A stretch of DNA of 64,000 bases from Ruegeria sp. ANG-R (lineage in GTDB: Bacteria; Pseudomonadota; Alphaproteobacteria; Rhodobacterales; Rhodobacteraceae). Both the position numbers and the translations under genes were made by a program. Within the stretch, counting starts at the first letter, position 1; the number at the start of each line of letters is the position of its first letter. Location: NCBI RefSeq assembly GCF_000813985.1, contig NZ_JWLJ01000001.1, forward strand, positions 670,453 through 734,452, read 5' to 3'. This document shows, one piece after another, positions 18,578 to 26,457 of this stretch. The notes beneath the pieces are model-generated. The model saw nothing but the letters and a program-made list of their open reading frames with translations. It was not told the DNA's origin and searched no databases.

Positions 18578-18599
18578 GAGTATTTATGAAAAGATGAAG
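18578..18599 (+). repeat. gene-end repeat element, copy 1 (short form)
   Basis: Matches the tail of a five-copy family in this window with the core TATTTTTGGCCAGATGAAG; here TATTTATGAAAAGATGAAG. It lacks the hairpin seen in the longer copies. It lies between preT and preA, in the orientation of preT. Confidence 0.55.
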
Positions 18600-18629
18600 A
18601 TGCGGATCTGCATCAGGGAGGCCGGATAA

Positions 18630-19934
18630 ATGGCTGATTTGACGACAAACTTTCTGGGAATTTCAAGTCCGAACCCCTATTGGCTGGCTTCGGCGCCGCC
18701 AACGGATAAGGAATACAACGTGCGCCGGGCGTTTGAGGCTGGCTGGGGCGGCGTCGTCTGGAAAACGCTGGGGTCCGAAGGACCTCCGGTCGTGAATGTG
18801 AACGGGCCGAGATATGGGGCGATTTACGGCGCGGATCGGCGCTTGTTGGGGTTGAACAATATCGAATTGATCACCGACCGTCCGCTTGAGGTGAACCTTG
18901 AGGAGATGGCACGGGTCAAAGCCGACTATCCTGACCGTGCGCTAATCGCTTCGATCATGGTGCCGTGCGAAGAGGAGGCATGGAAAGCCATCCTGCCCCG
19001 TGTGGCGGAGACTGGGGCCGACGGTATTGAACTGAACTTTGGCTGCCCGCATGGGATGAGCGAGCGTGGTATGGGGTCCGCTGTGGGGCAGGTGCCGGAG
19101 TACATCGAGATGGTGACCCGGTGGTGCAAACAGTATTACGACCGTCCAGTGATCGTAAAGTTGACGCCGAACATCACCGATATCCGTAAACCCGCTGCGG
19201 CCGCCAGAAATGGCGGGGCGGACGCCGTGTCTCTGATCAACACGATCAACTCGATCACCAGCGTCAACCTGGATACGTTCAGCCCCGAGCCATCCATCGA
19301 CGGCAAAGGCAGCCACGGCGGCTATTGCGGCCCGGCAGTCAAGCCGATTGCGCTGTCGATGGTCTCTGAAATCGCGCGGGCTGAGGCCACGCATGGTATG
19401 CCAATCTCGGGCATTGGCGGAGTGAGCACATGGCGTGATGCAGCCGAGTTTATCTCGTTGGGCTGTGGCACAGTTCAGGTCTGCACTGCCGCGATGACCT
19501 ATGGATTCAAGATCATTGATGAATTGACGGCTGGCTTGTCGGAGTGGATGGATCAGAAAGGTTATACCAGCATCGATGAGGTCATTGGCCGCGCGGTGCC
19601 CAATGTGACAGACTGGCAGTACCTCAACCTGAACTACATCGCCAAGGCCAAGATCGATCAGGACCAGTGTATCAAATGTGGCCGGTGCTATGCCGCCTGC
19701 GAAGATACGAGCCATCAAGCGATTTCGATGTCGGCAGATCGGGTGTTTGAGGTGGTCGATGAAGAATGCGTCGCCTGTAACCTCTGCGTGGATGTTTGCC
19801 CGGTTGAAGGCTGTGTCTCGATGGTGCCGATGGCTGCCGGTGAGGTTGACCCACGTACCGGTAAGGTCGTTGAGCCGGAATACGCCAACTGGACCACGCA
19901 TCCGAACAACCCGATGGCAAAAGCGGCGGAGTAG
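18630..19934 (+). CDS. preA: NAD-dependent dihydropyrimidine dehydrogenase, FMN/Fe-S subunit
   Basis: The catalytic subunit that reduces uracil or thymine. It has an FMN TIM barrel (residues 1 to about 310; ELNFGCPHGMSERGMGS, KLTPNITDIRKPA, GIGGVSTWRDAAEFI) and a C-terminal two-[4Fe-4S] domain (CIKCGRCYAACEDTSH; CVACNLCVDVCPVEGC). Length 434 is standard. In mammalian DPD the general acid Cys lies in LACGQ of the same loop; here the position reads SAVGQ, i.e. Val. Neighbours preT, amidohydrolase and dihydropyrimidinase give the complete reductive route. Confidence 0.94.
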   Translation: MADLTTNFLGISSPNPYWLASAPPTDKEYNVRRAFEAGWGGVVWKTLGSEGPPVVNVNGPRYGAIYGADRRLLGLNNIELITDRPLEVNLEEMARVKADYPDRALIASIMVPCEEEAWKAILPRVAETGADGIELNFGCPHGMSERGMGSAVGQVPEYIEMVTRWCKQYYDRPVIVKLTPNITDIRKPAAAARNGGADAVSLINTINSITSVNLDTFSPEPSIDGKGSHGGYCGPAVKPIALSMVSEIARAEATHGMPISGIGGVSTWRDAAEFISLGCGTVQVCTAAMTYGFKIIDELTAGLSEWMDQKGYTSIDEVIGRAVPNVTDWQYLNLNYIAKAKIDQDQCIKCGRCYAACEDTSHQAISMSADRVFEVVDEECVACNLCVDVCPVEGCVSMVPMAAGEVDPRTGKVVEPEYANWTTHPNNPMAKAAE

Positions 19935-19938
19935 GCTG

Positions 19939-19987
19939 AGATTTTTCGTCGAAAAATCTTGGTGGAGAAAATTCGACGAATTTTCTC
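19939..19987. repeat. two tandem palindromes between convergent genes
   Basis: First: AGATTTTTCG (19939-19948), central T, CGAAAAATCT (19950-19959). Second: GAGAAAATTCG (19965-19975), central A, CGAATTTTCTC (19977-19987). Both are perfect, share a TTCGWCGAA core, and fill the gap between preA and the converging small gene, where they can act as a bidirectional terminator. The first palindrome recurs exactly at 34333-34353. Confidence 0.75.
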
Positions 19988-20210
19988 AGAACAGGATATC
20001 AATCGGTCCGTTGTGACAGATGATGACATATTGATTGGCGGTGCGGATCAGATGGTATCCGCGCCGTTTTATTTCTGCCTGGAAAGCCGCGTGGCCAACC
20101 TCGCGTTCAACCCAGGCGACTGAGCGACGCACGACGGCGCCCGTTCGTGCAGACCGGGACGAGAAAAGCTGAGTGATCCATGGCTCGGGATTTGGCTGAT
20201 ATGTCATCAT
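19986..20210 (-). CDS. conserved small Rhodobacteraceae protein of unknown function
   Basis: A 74-residue basic protein containing WITQLFSSRSARTGAVVRRS, VEREVGHAAF and KRRGYHLIRTANQYVIICH. I recognise this as a small protein family common in Rhodobacteraceae, often mis-named in databases; no enzymatic motif is visible. The frame starts at a TTG at 20228; the ATG at 20210 with CAGG just upstream, or the one at 20207, is more likely. The stop overlaps a palindrome shared with the end of preA. Confidence 0.65.
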   Translation of the reverse strand: MMTYQPNPEPWITQLFSSRSARTGAVVRRSVAWVEREVGHAAFQAEIKRRGYHLIRTANQYVIICHNGPIDILF

Positions 20211-20244
20211 GCCTGGAGCTTTTCTCAATAGGGTTAATCGTCCC

Positions 20245-20853
20245 TTAAGGTGTCAGCAGTTTTCGGTAGAGCGTTTCCACAAACTGACCGGCGCCTTCGA
20301 AAGGGTCCTCATCCCCCAGGATCGCCCGGACCTGAACATCAAAATCCGCATAGTGCTGCGTCAGCGCCCAGATTGAGAAAATCAAATGATAGGGATGGAC
20401 CCGCGCAATTTTACCGTGCTCCATCCAACGGGTGAGGATCGCGGTTTTGTCATCAACCAGCTTTTTAAGATCGCTGGATAAAGCCTCGTGAATACGCGGC
20501 GCGCCCTGAACAAGTTCATTGGCGAACAAGCGGCTTTCGCGCGGCAGATCGCGGCTCATCTCAAGTTTGCGTTGAATGTAGGAGAGTATTTCTTCCAGCG
20601 GATCGCCGTTTTCGTCCAGCGCATGTAGAGGGGCCAGCCAAACCTCAAGCAGACCGGATAGAAGCGCTGTGTGAATCGCCTCTTTCGATGGGAAATAATA
20701 CAGCAGGTTCGGTTTGCTCAGCCCCGCTTCGGTGGCGATTTGGTCCACGGTGGCTCCGCGAAACCCGTGGGCTGAAAAGACATTCAGAGCGGCTTCAAGA
20801 ATCGCTGCCCGGTTTTTTTGCTGAATCCGTGTCGCGGCGCGGTCTTTGGGCAT
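20245..20853 (-). CDS. rutR: TetR-family regulator, RutR type (pyrimidine catabolism)
   Basis: A 202-residue TetR regulator. The helix-turn-helix is at about residues 30-52 (GATVDQIATEAGLSKPNLLY, then YFPSKEAIH). The C-terminal domain (ALTQHYADFDVQVRAILG; FVETLYRKLLTP) fits the RutR/TetR_C family, which in E. coli senses uracil. It is divergent from the amidohydrolase and sits inside the pyrimidine genes. A perfect RutR box at 20958-20973 lies between them, and two imperfect ones precede preT. The call rests on family resemblance and on these sites. Confidence 0.85.
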   Translation of the reverse strand: MPKDRAATRIQQKNRAAILEAALNVFSAHGFRGATVDQIATEAGLSKPNLLYYFPSKEAIHTALLSGLLEVWLAPLHALDENGDPLEEILSYIQRKLEMSRDLPRESRLFANELVQGAPRIHEALSSDLKKLVDDKTAILTRWMEHGKIARVHPYHLIFSIWALTQHYADFDVQVRAILGDEDPFEGAGQFVETLYRKLLTP

Positions 20854-20925
20854 GCTTATCCGAGCTCTTTTTTGATCGGTTGTTTGGCAGACATGTCGAA
20901 AGTTCCGTCGATGTCATGCAATTTC

Positions 20926-20953
20926 TTGACTGATGTTGAACCCGTGATAGCGT
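20926..20953 (+). promoter_or_regulatory. candidate promoter of the amidohydrolase-dihydropyrimidinase transcript
   Basis: TTGACT (20926-20931) and TAGCGT (20948-20953) with a 16-bp spacer. The -10 is a poor match. The RutR box begins 5 bases downstream and would cover the expected transcription start, a classic repressor position. Confidence 0.35.
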
Positions 20954-20957
20954 GAGT

Positions 20958-20973
20958 TTGACCAGATGGTCAA
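20958..20973. promoter_or_regulatory. perfect RutR box
   Basis: TTGACCAGATGGTCAA matches TTGACCAnnTGGTCAA at all 14 defined bases, and the palindrome extends by one more pair (T20957/A20974). It lies in the 168-bp gap between the divergent rutR-type gene and the amidohydrolase gene, so it can serve both autoregulation and pathway control. Confidence 0.8.
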
Positions 20974-21021
20974 ATCAAGACACCAAAAGCGAGCCAAATC
21001 GCAAGCAACAGGGGAAGACAG

Positions 21022-22272
21022 ATGGCAGCTCCGGCGCAGAACCTAAGGATCAATGGCGACAGGTTGTGGGACAGCCTGATGGAGATGGCTAAGATCGGTC
21101 CTGGTGTTGCGGGCGGGAACAATCGCCAGACGTTGACCGACGAAGACGCTGAGGGGCGCGCATTATTCCAGAAATGGTGTGAGGATGCGGGTTGCGCGAT
21201 GGGTCTGGACCAAATGGGTAACATGTTCGCCCATCGCGAGGGAACGGACCCGGAGGCCCTGCCGGTCTACGTGGGCTCACATCTGGATACACAGCCCACG
21301 GGCGGCAAATATGATGGTGTTTTAGGCGTGCTTGGCGGGTTGGAGATCATCCGAACCCTGAACGATCTTGGCATCAAGACCAAACATCCCATCGTGGCGA
21401 CCAACTGGACCAATGAAGAGGGGACGCGATATGCGCCTGCAATGCTGTCATCGGGCGTATTCGCGGGAATGCACACCCAGGATTGGGCTTACGATCGCGA
21501 GGACGCCGAAGGTAAGAAATTTGGGGATGAGCTGAACCGCATCGGCTGGCGTGGAGATGAAGAGGTTGGTGCGCGCAAGATGCACGCCTTTTTTGAACTG
21601 CACATTGAACAAGGACCGATACTGGAAGCCGAAGAGAAGGATATCGGTGTTGTCACCCACGGTCAGGGGCTGAGTTGGACGCAAGTGACGGTGACCGGCA
21701 AGGACGCACATACCGGATCGACCCCGATGCCGATGCGCAAGAATGCCGGACTGGCGATGGCGCGGATATTGGAGAAGGTGGACGAAATCGCCTGGTCTCA
21801 TGCCCCGCACGCGGTTGGTGCGGCGGGTCATATCGATGTGTATCCGAACTCTCGCAATGTGATTCCGGGCAAGGTTGTGTTTACTGTTGATTTTCGATCG
21901 CCGGACTTGGACGTAATTGCCGATATGGAAAACCGGTTGCGTGTGGCAGCCGAGGATATCGTCGAAGAGATGGGTTTGCAGATCGAATTCGAGAAGGTTG
22001 GTGGATTTGACCCGGTGAAGTTCGATGACGACTGCGTGGCTGCAGTGCGGAATGCTGCGGAACGTCTGGGATATTCGCATACGGACATCATCTCGGGGGC
22101 CGGACATGATGCCTGCTGGATCAACCGGGTGGCACCGACGGCAATGGTGATGTGCCCTTGCGTGGACGGGTTGAGCCATAATGAGGCTGAGGAGATCAGC
22201 AAGGATTGGGCGGCAGCCGGGGCCGATGTTCTGTTTCATGCAGTCGTTGAGACGGCTGAGATCGTGGAATAG
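21022..22272 (+). CDS. M20-family N-carbamoyl amidohydrolase (probable beta-ureidopropionase)
   Basis: A 416-residue zinc hydrolase of the hydantoinase/carbamoylase group. Metal-site motifs are GSHLDTQPTGGKYDG, TNEEGTRY, FELHIEQGPILE and GLSHNEAEE; GHDACW is also conserved. Relatives hydrolyse N-carbamoyl amino acids, allantoate or N-carbamoyl-beta-alanine. Being between preTA and dihydropyrimidinase, the last is the likely substrate, giving beta-alanine (or beta-aminoisobutyrate), CO2 and NH3. A RutR box is 49 bp upstream. Confidence 0.88.
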   Translation: MAAPAQNLRINGDRLWDSLMEMAKIGPGVAGGNNRQTLTDEDAEGRALFQKWCEDAGCAMGLDQMGNMFAHREGTDPEALPVYVGSHLDTQPTGGKYDGVLGVLGGLEIIRTLNDLGIKTKHPIVATNWTNEEGTRYAPAMLSSGVFAGMHTQDWAYDREDAEGKKFGDELNRIGWRGDEEVGARKMHAFFELHIEQGPILEAEEKDIGVVTHGQGLSWTQVTVTGKDAHTGSTPMPMRKNAGLAMARILEKVDEIAWSHAPHAVGAAGHIDVYPNSRNVIPGKVVFTVDFRSPDLDVIADMENRLRVAAEDIVEEMGLQIEFEKVGGFDPVKFDDDCVAAVRNAAERLGYSHTDIISGAGHDACWINRVAPTAMVMCPCVDGLSHNEAEEISKDWAAAGADVLFHAVVETAEIVE

Positions 22273-22332
22273 GGGGCTCTGCCCCCGTCGCCCGATGGGC
22301 GACTCCCCCGGGATATTTTTAGCCAGATGAAG
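22272..22332 (+). repeat. gene-end repeat element, copy 2
   Basis: GGGGGCTCTGCCCCC hairpin, then a second GTCGCCC/GGGCGAC hairpin, CCCCCGGGA and the tail TATTTTTAGCCAGATGAAG. It starts right at the amidohydrolase stop, in its orientation, and ends 32 bp before the dihydropyrimidinase start. Confidence 0.7.
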
Positions 22333-22364
22333 CAAGCGGCGCAGACCGCATCAGGGAGTTTAAG

Positions 22365-23819
22365 ATGAGCACTGTGATCAAGAACGGAACCGTTGTGACC
22401 GCTGATCTGACCTATAAGGCAGATGTGAAGGTTGAGGGTGGCGTGATTACCGAAATTGGGCCGGACCTGCGTGGTGACAAGGAATTGGATGCGTCGGGCT
22501 GTTATGTCATGCCGGGCGGGATCGATCCGCATACGCATCTGGAAATGCCGTTTATGGGCACCTATTCCAGTGATGATTTTGAAAGCGGGACGCGGGCGGC
22601 GCTGGCTGGCGGGACCACGATGGTGGTGGATTTTGCGCTGCCCAATCCGGGTGAAAGCCTGTTGGATGCGCTGAAACGCTGGGACAACAAGTCAACGCGG
22701 GCGAATTGTGACTACTCGTTCCATATGGCGGTGACCTGGTGGGGTGAGCAGGTGTTTGATGACATCAAGACAGTGATCGAGACACGCGGCATCAACACGT
22801 TCAAGCATTTCATGGCCTACAAAGGCGCTCTGATGGTGAACGACGATGAGCTGTTTGCCTCGTTCAAACGTCTGGCCGAGCTGGGCGGCACCGCGATGGT
22901 TCATGCAGAGAATGGCGATGTGGTTGCTGAGCTGAGTGCGAAATTGCTCGCCGAGGGCAATACCGGGCCGGAGGCACATGCTTATTCCCGCCCACCGCAG
23001 GTTGAAGGTGAGGCAACCAACCGCGCAATCATGATTGCCGATATGGCCGGTGTGCCGCTTTACGTGGTGCATACGTCCTGTGAGGAGGCGCATGAGGCCA
23101 TCCGACGCGCGAAGATGCAGGGCAAGCGGGTGTGGGGCGAGCCATTGATCCAACACCTGACATTGGATGAAAGCGAATACTTCCACCACGATTGGGAGCA
23201 CGCGGCGCGTCGGGTCATGAGCCCTCCGTTCCGGAACAAGCAGCATCAGGACAGCTTATGGAACGGTCTGCAGTCCGGGACACTGAGCGTTGTGGCCACG
23301 GATCACTGTGCCTTTACGACCGAGCAGAAACGCTATGGCGTGGGGGATTTCACCAAGATCCCGAACGGGACCGGAGGGCTGGAGGATCGGATGCCGATGC
23401 TTTGGACTCATGGGGTGAATACCGGGCGCCTGACGCCGAACGAGTTCGTGGCTGTCACTTCAACGAACATCGCCAAGATATTGAATTGTTATCCGAAAAA
23501 AGGTGCAGTTCTTGTGGGCGCGGATGCGGATCTGGTTGTTTGGGACCCGGACAAGGCCAAGGTGATCTCGGCTGAGACTCAGCAATCGTCCATCGACTAC
23601 AACGTTTTCGAGGGCAAAGAGGTGCGCGGGCTGCCTCGGTTCACGCTGACCCGTGGTGCAGTGGCTGTTCATGACGGCGAGATCAGGACGCAGGAAGGAC
23701 ACGGGAAATTCGTGGCGCGTGAGGCCAATACCCATGTGAATAAGGCGCTGAGCACCTGGAAGGAACTGACAGCACCGCGACCGGTCGAGCGGACAGGTAT
23801 TCCGGCAACTGGGGTTTGA
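22365..23819 (+). CDS. hydA: dihydropyrimidinase
   Basis: Opens the ring of dihydrouracil or dihydrothymine to the N-carbamoyl acid, the step between PreTA and the amidohydrolase. The 484-residue amidohydrolase-fold protein shows GGIDPHTHLEMPF (metal His pair), the KHFMAYKGALM region with the lysine that is carboxylated in the family, YVVHTSCEEAHEAI, and VATDHCAFTTEQKR with the catalytic Asp. The C-terminus GRFVAR-like GKFVAREANTH is typical. Hydantoin may also be accepted. Confidence 0.94.
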   Translation: MSTVIKNGTVVTADLTYKADVKVEGGVITEIGPDLRGDKELDASGCYVMPGGIDPHTHLEMPFMGTYSSDDFESGTRAALAGGTTMVVDFALPNPGESLLDALKRWDNKSTRANCDYSFHMAVTWWGEQVFDDIKTVIETRGINTFKHFMAYKGALMVNDDELFASFKRLAELGGTAMVHAENGDVVAELSAKLLAEGNTGPEAHAYSRPPQVEGEATNRAIMIADMAGVPLYVVHTSCEEAHEAIRRAKMQGKRVWGEPLIQHLTLDESEYFHHDWEHAARRVMSPPFRNKQHQDSLWNGLQSGTLSVVATDHCAFTTEQKRYGVGDFTKIPNGTGGLEDRMPMLWTHGVNTGRLTPNEFVAVTSTNIAKILNCYPKKGAVLVGADADLVVWDPDKAKVISAETQQSSIDYNVFEGKEVRGLPRFTLTRGAVAVHDGEIRTQEGHGKFVAREANTHVNKALSTWKELTAPRPVERTGIPATGV

Positions 23820-23829
23820 TCACGGCAAA

Positions 23830-24324
23830 ATGGGTTTGGAATTCTGGCTGGATATCTCGGCGGATGTGGCGGCGATCCTTGCTGCGCTGGCTGTGATCGT
23901 AACAACTGCGTTTGTTTGGAGGCAGATGCGCCTGCAGGCGCGCGGTCAGGACAAGGATGAGCGGCGGTTTTTGCGTGAATCGATCCATGTGATTCACGAA
24001 ACGCTGCAAGCCATTCAGTTCCGTGAGGCAAGGCAGCGTTTCTTTGCTGGCCCGCATCTGAGTGACTACAGTAACCTGGAAAGCGAGGAGCGCGGGTTAG
24101 CGCGTTATATACTCAGCGTTTATGGGTTGATGGCGCGGATGATCAGACACGGTGCAATTGATGAAGAAATTCTGCGTGATTACTGGCGTACGGCACTCTA
24201 TCGCGATTGGGACAGGCTGGAGAACTTCGTCAGTGGCGAGCGCCTGAGGGCAAAAAATGGAAACCTTTTCGCTGCAACCGAGCAAATGGTTGCCCGCTGG
24301 AAGACAACGGATAAAGAGACATGA
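23830..24324 (+). CDS. small membrane-anchored protein (DUF4760-like)
   Basis: A 164-residue protein with one N-terminal membrane segment (ADVAAILAALAVIVTTAFVW, residues 11-30) followed by a soluble, helical, charged region (RQMRLQARGQDKDERRFL...; ARYILSVYGLMARMIRHGAI; YWRTALYRDWDRLENFV). This resembles DUF4760 proteins, whose function is unknown. It starts 10 bp after hydA and overlaps the ABC ATPase start by 4 bp, so it is part of the operon. Confidence 0.65.
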   Translation: MGLEFWLDISADVAAILAALAVIVTTAFVWRQMRLQARGQDKDERRFLRESIHVIHETLQAIQFREARQRFFAGPHLSDYSNLESEERGLARYILSVYGLMARMIRHGAIDEEILRDYWRTALYRDWDRLENFVSGERLRAKNGNLFAATEQMVARWKTTDKET

Positions 24325-25112
24325 ACGAAGCGGGCACAACTGTTATCGAAGCCAGAAACTTGGACCTCACCTTCCAAACCAATGACGGGCCAATACATGC
24401 TCTGAAAGACGTGAACCTGGCCATCAACAAGGGTGATTTCGTCAGTTTCATCGGTCCCTCAGGCTGCGGCAAGACCACGTTTCTGCGCTGTATTGCGGCG
24501 CTTGAAACGCCGACGGGTGGCGCTCTGACCGTGAATGGAATGACCCCGGATGAGGCGCGGAGAAGCCGGGCTTACGGATATGTGTTTCAGGCGGCGGGGC
24601 TGTATCCATGGCGAACGATTGCCAAGAACATCAAGCTGCCGCTTGAGATCATGGGCTATTCCTCTGCTGAGCAGGATGAGCGGGTTAATAAGGTCTTGGA
24701 ACTTGTTGATCTTGCAGGATTTGGCGGCAAGTTTCCGTGGCAGCTTTCGGGTGGGATGCAGCAGCGGGCCAGCATCGCGCGGGCCTTGGCGTTTGATGCA
24801 GACATCCTGCTGATGGACGAACCGTTTGGCGCGCTCGATGAAATCGTGCGCGACCATTTGAACGAGCAGCTGTTGGCATTGTGGGCACGGACCGAGAAGA
24901 CCATAGGGTTCGTGACGCACTCGATCCCCGAAGCGGTATATCTGAGTACCAAGATCGTTGTGATGAGCCCGCGGCCCGGTCGGATTACGGATGTGATTGA
25001 CAGCCCTCTGCCGAAGGAACGACCCCTGGATATACGCGATACGCCCGAGTTTATCGAGGTTGCTCACCGTGTGCGTGAGGGGCTGAGGGCCGGTCACGGG
25101 GATGACGTGTGA
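24321..25112 (+). CDS. ABC transporter ATP-binding protein (nitrate/sulfonate/thiamine-precursor type)
   Basis: A 263-residue ATPase of the SsuB/TauB/ThiZ group: Walker A GPSGCGKTT, signature LSGGMQQRASIARAL, Walker B ILLMDEPFGALDEI, and a switch His in GFVTHSIPEAV. It pairs with two permeases and an NMT1-type binding protein just downstream. With the surrounding pyrimidine catabolic genes, import of a pyrimidine or related ring compound is the best inference. ATGA overlaps on both sides indicate translational coupling. Confidence 0.9.
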   Translation: MNEAGTTVIEARNLDLTFQTNDGPIHALKDVNLAINKGDFVSFIGPSGCGKTTFLRCIAALETPTGGALTVNGMTPDEARRSRAYGYVFQAAGLYPWRTIAKNIKLPLEIMGYSSAEQDERVNKVLELVDLAGFGGKFPWQLSGGMQQRASIARALAFDADILLMDEPFGALDEIVRDHLNEQLLALWARTEKTIGFVTHSIPEAVYLSTKIVVMSPRPGRITDVIDSPLPKERPLDIRDTPEFIEVAHRVREGLRAGHGDDV

Positions 25113-25543
25113 TGATGGGGAAGGACATCAGGCGGGCCTCTCTTGACGATGTGTCGGACTGCGCACGCATCATCGCGACTTGGGCTAAGCAGACCGATTG
25201 GATGCCCGAGGAACTGCCAGAGGAGAAGCTGGCAGATCTCATCCGAGAAGCTTTCCCGGATCGCGACATCTGGATCGCTGGCGAGCCGGTTGATTGCTAC
25301 ATGTCGGTCGATCCGGTCGGCTGCAAGGTGGGTGCCCTTTACTGTCTGCGAACGGGGCAGGGTGTCGGCAAGCAACTGTTGGATAAGGCCAAAGACGGGC
25401 GCGATTATCTACGGCTGACGACGCATGTGCCCAACGTGCGGGCGCAGCGGTTTTACCGTCGTGAAGGGTTTGTCGAGACGGGAACCGAACCGCCGACACC
25501 GCCCGATACCGTTCCGGTTATTCGGATGGAGTGGCGCGCATGA
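25112..25543 (+). CDS. GNAT-family N-acetyltransferase inside the ABC operon
   Basis: A 143-residue GNAT protein: IRRASLDDVSDCARIIATWA at the N-terminus, RTGQGVGKQLLDKAKDGR as the acetyl-CoA loop, and NVRAQRFYRREGFVETG at the C-terminus. Length and motifs are complete. GTG ATG ATG at 25109-25117 offers three starts; ATG 25112 overlaps the ATPase stop as TGATG. It lies between the ATPase and the permeases, with a further ATGA overlap downstream. The substrate is unknown; acting on an amine product of the imported compound is possible. Confidence 0.8.
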   Translation: MMGKDIRRASLDDVSDCARIIATWAKQTDWMPEELPEEKLADLIREAFPDRDIWIAGEPVDCYMSVDPVGCKVGALYCLRTGQGVGKQLLDKAKDGRDYLRLTTHVPNVRAQRFYRREGFVETGTEPPTPPDTVPVIRMEWRA

Positions 25544-26457
25544 AGCAGATCATTGCTGTGCTGACCGTCATCGCCGCACTTGTTGTGGTCTGGTACGCGG
25601 CCTGTATCCCGATGAATATCAAAGGGGTTCTGACTGAACAGGAGCGCGCGGGCGCCGAAGTTCAGCCCCCCTCGGCCAAGGATCGACGCGACCTGAGTGA
25701 GATCGGGCTGGCGTTGAACAACAGTTTCGCCATACCTGCCACGTGGGAACAGGATCGTCCGCGCTTGCCGGCGCCTCATCAGGTTGCAATCGAATTGTGG
25801 GAGACCACGGTTCAGAAGAAAATCACTTCAAAGCGCTCACTGATCTATCATGGTTGGGTGACGCTGAGCGCGACGATGCTGGGTTTTGCGATCGGTACCG
25901 GTTTGGGTATCCTGCTGGCCGTCGGGATCGTGCACAGTCGGGTGATGGATTTGTCGGTGATGCCCTGGGCGATTGTCAGCCAGACCATTCCGATCATCGC
26001 GCTGGCGCCGATGATCATTGTTGTCCTGTATTCGGTCGGCATTCAGGGGATCATTCCCAAGGCGATCATTTCGGCGTATCTGAGTTTCTTCCCTGTGGTC
26101 GTTGGCATGGTGAAAGGACTGCGCAGCCCGGATGCCATGCAGCTTGATCTGCTGAGGACCTATAATGCTAGCCGCTCGCAGGGGTTCTGGAAGCTGCGCC
26201 TGCCGGCCTCGATGCCCTATCTGTTCACATCGCTGAAAATTGGCGTCGCCGCGTCTCTAGTGGGGGCCATCGTCGGTGAACTGCCTACCGGTGCCGTAGC
26301 GGGGCTGGGCGCGCGATTGCTGGCTGGCAGCTATTACGGCCAGACCGTGCAAATATGGTCAGCGCTGTTCGCGGCGGCCATTCTTGCAGCCTGTCTGGTA
26401 GGGTTGCTGGGGCTGATTGAACGGGCGGTACTGAAACGAATGGGGATGGCACAATGA
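25540..26457 (+). CDS. ABC transporter permease, larger subunit
   Basis: A 305-residue BPD_transp_1 permease. After one N-terminal segment (IIAVLTVIAALVVVWYAAC) there is a periplasmic stretch, then five or six segments including GWVTLSATMLGFAIGTGLGI and the EAA-type loop TYNASRSQGFWKLRLPASMPYL, which contacts the ATPase. The start at ATG 25540 overlaps the GNAT stop; the frame itself opens at GTG 25531. The second permease follows with a 4-bp overlap. Confidence 0.9.
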   Translation: MKQIIAVLTVIAALVVVWYAACIPMNIKGVLTEQERAGAEVQPPSAKDRRDLSEIGLALNNSFAIPATWEQDRPRLPAPHQVAIELWETTVQKKITSKRSLIYHGWVTLSATMLGFAIGTGLGILLAVGIVHSRVMDLSVMPWAIVSQTIPIIALAPMIIVVLYSVGIQGIIPKAIISAYLSFFPVVVGMVKGLRSPDAMQLDLLRTYNASRSQGFWKLRLPASMPYLFTSLKIGVAASLVGAIVGELPTGAVAGLGARLLAGSYYGQTVQIWSALFAAAILAACLVGLLGLIERAVLKRMGMAQ

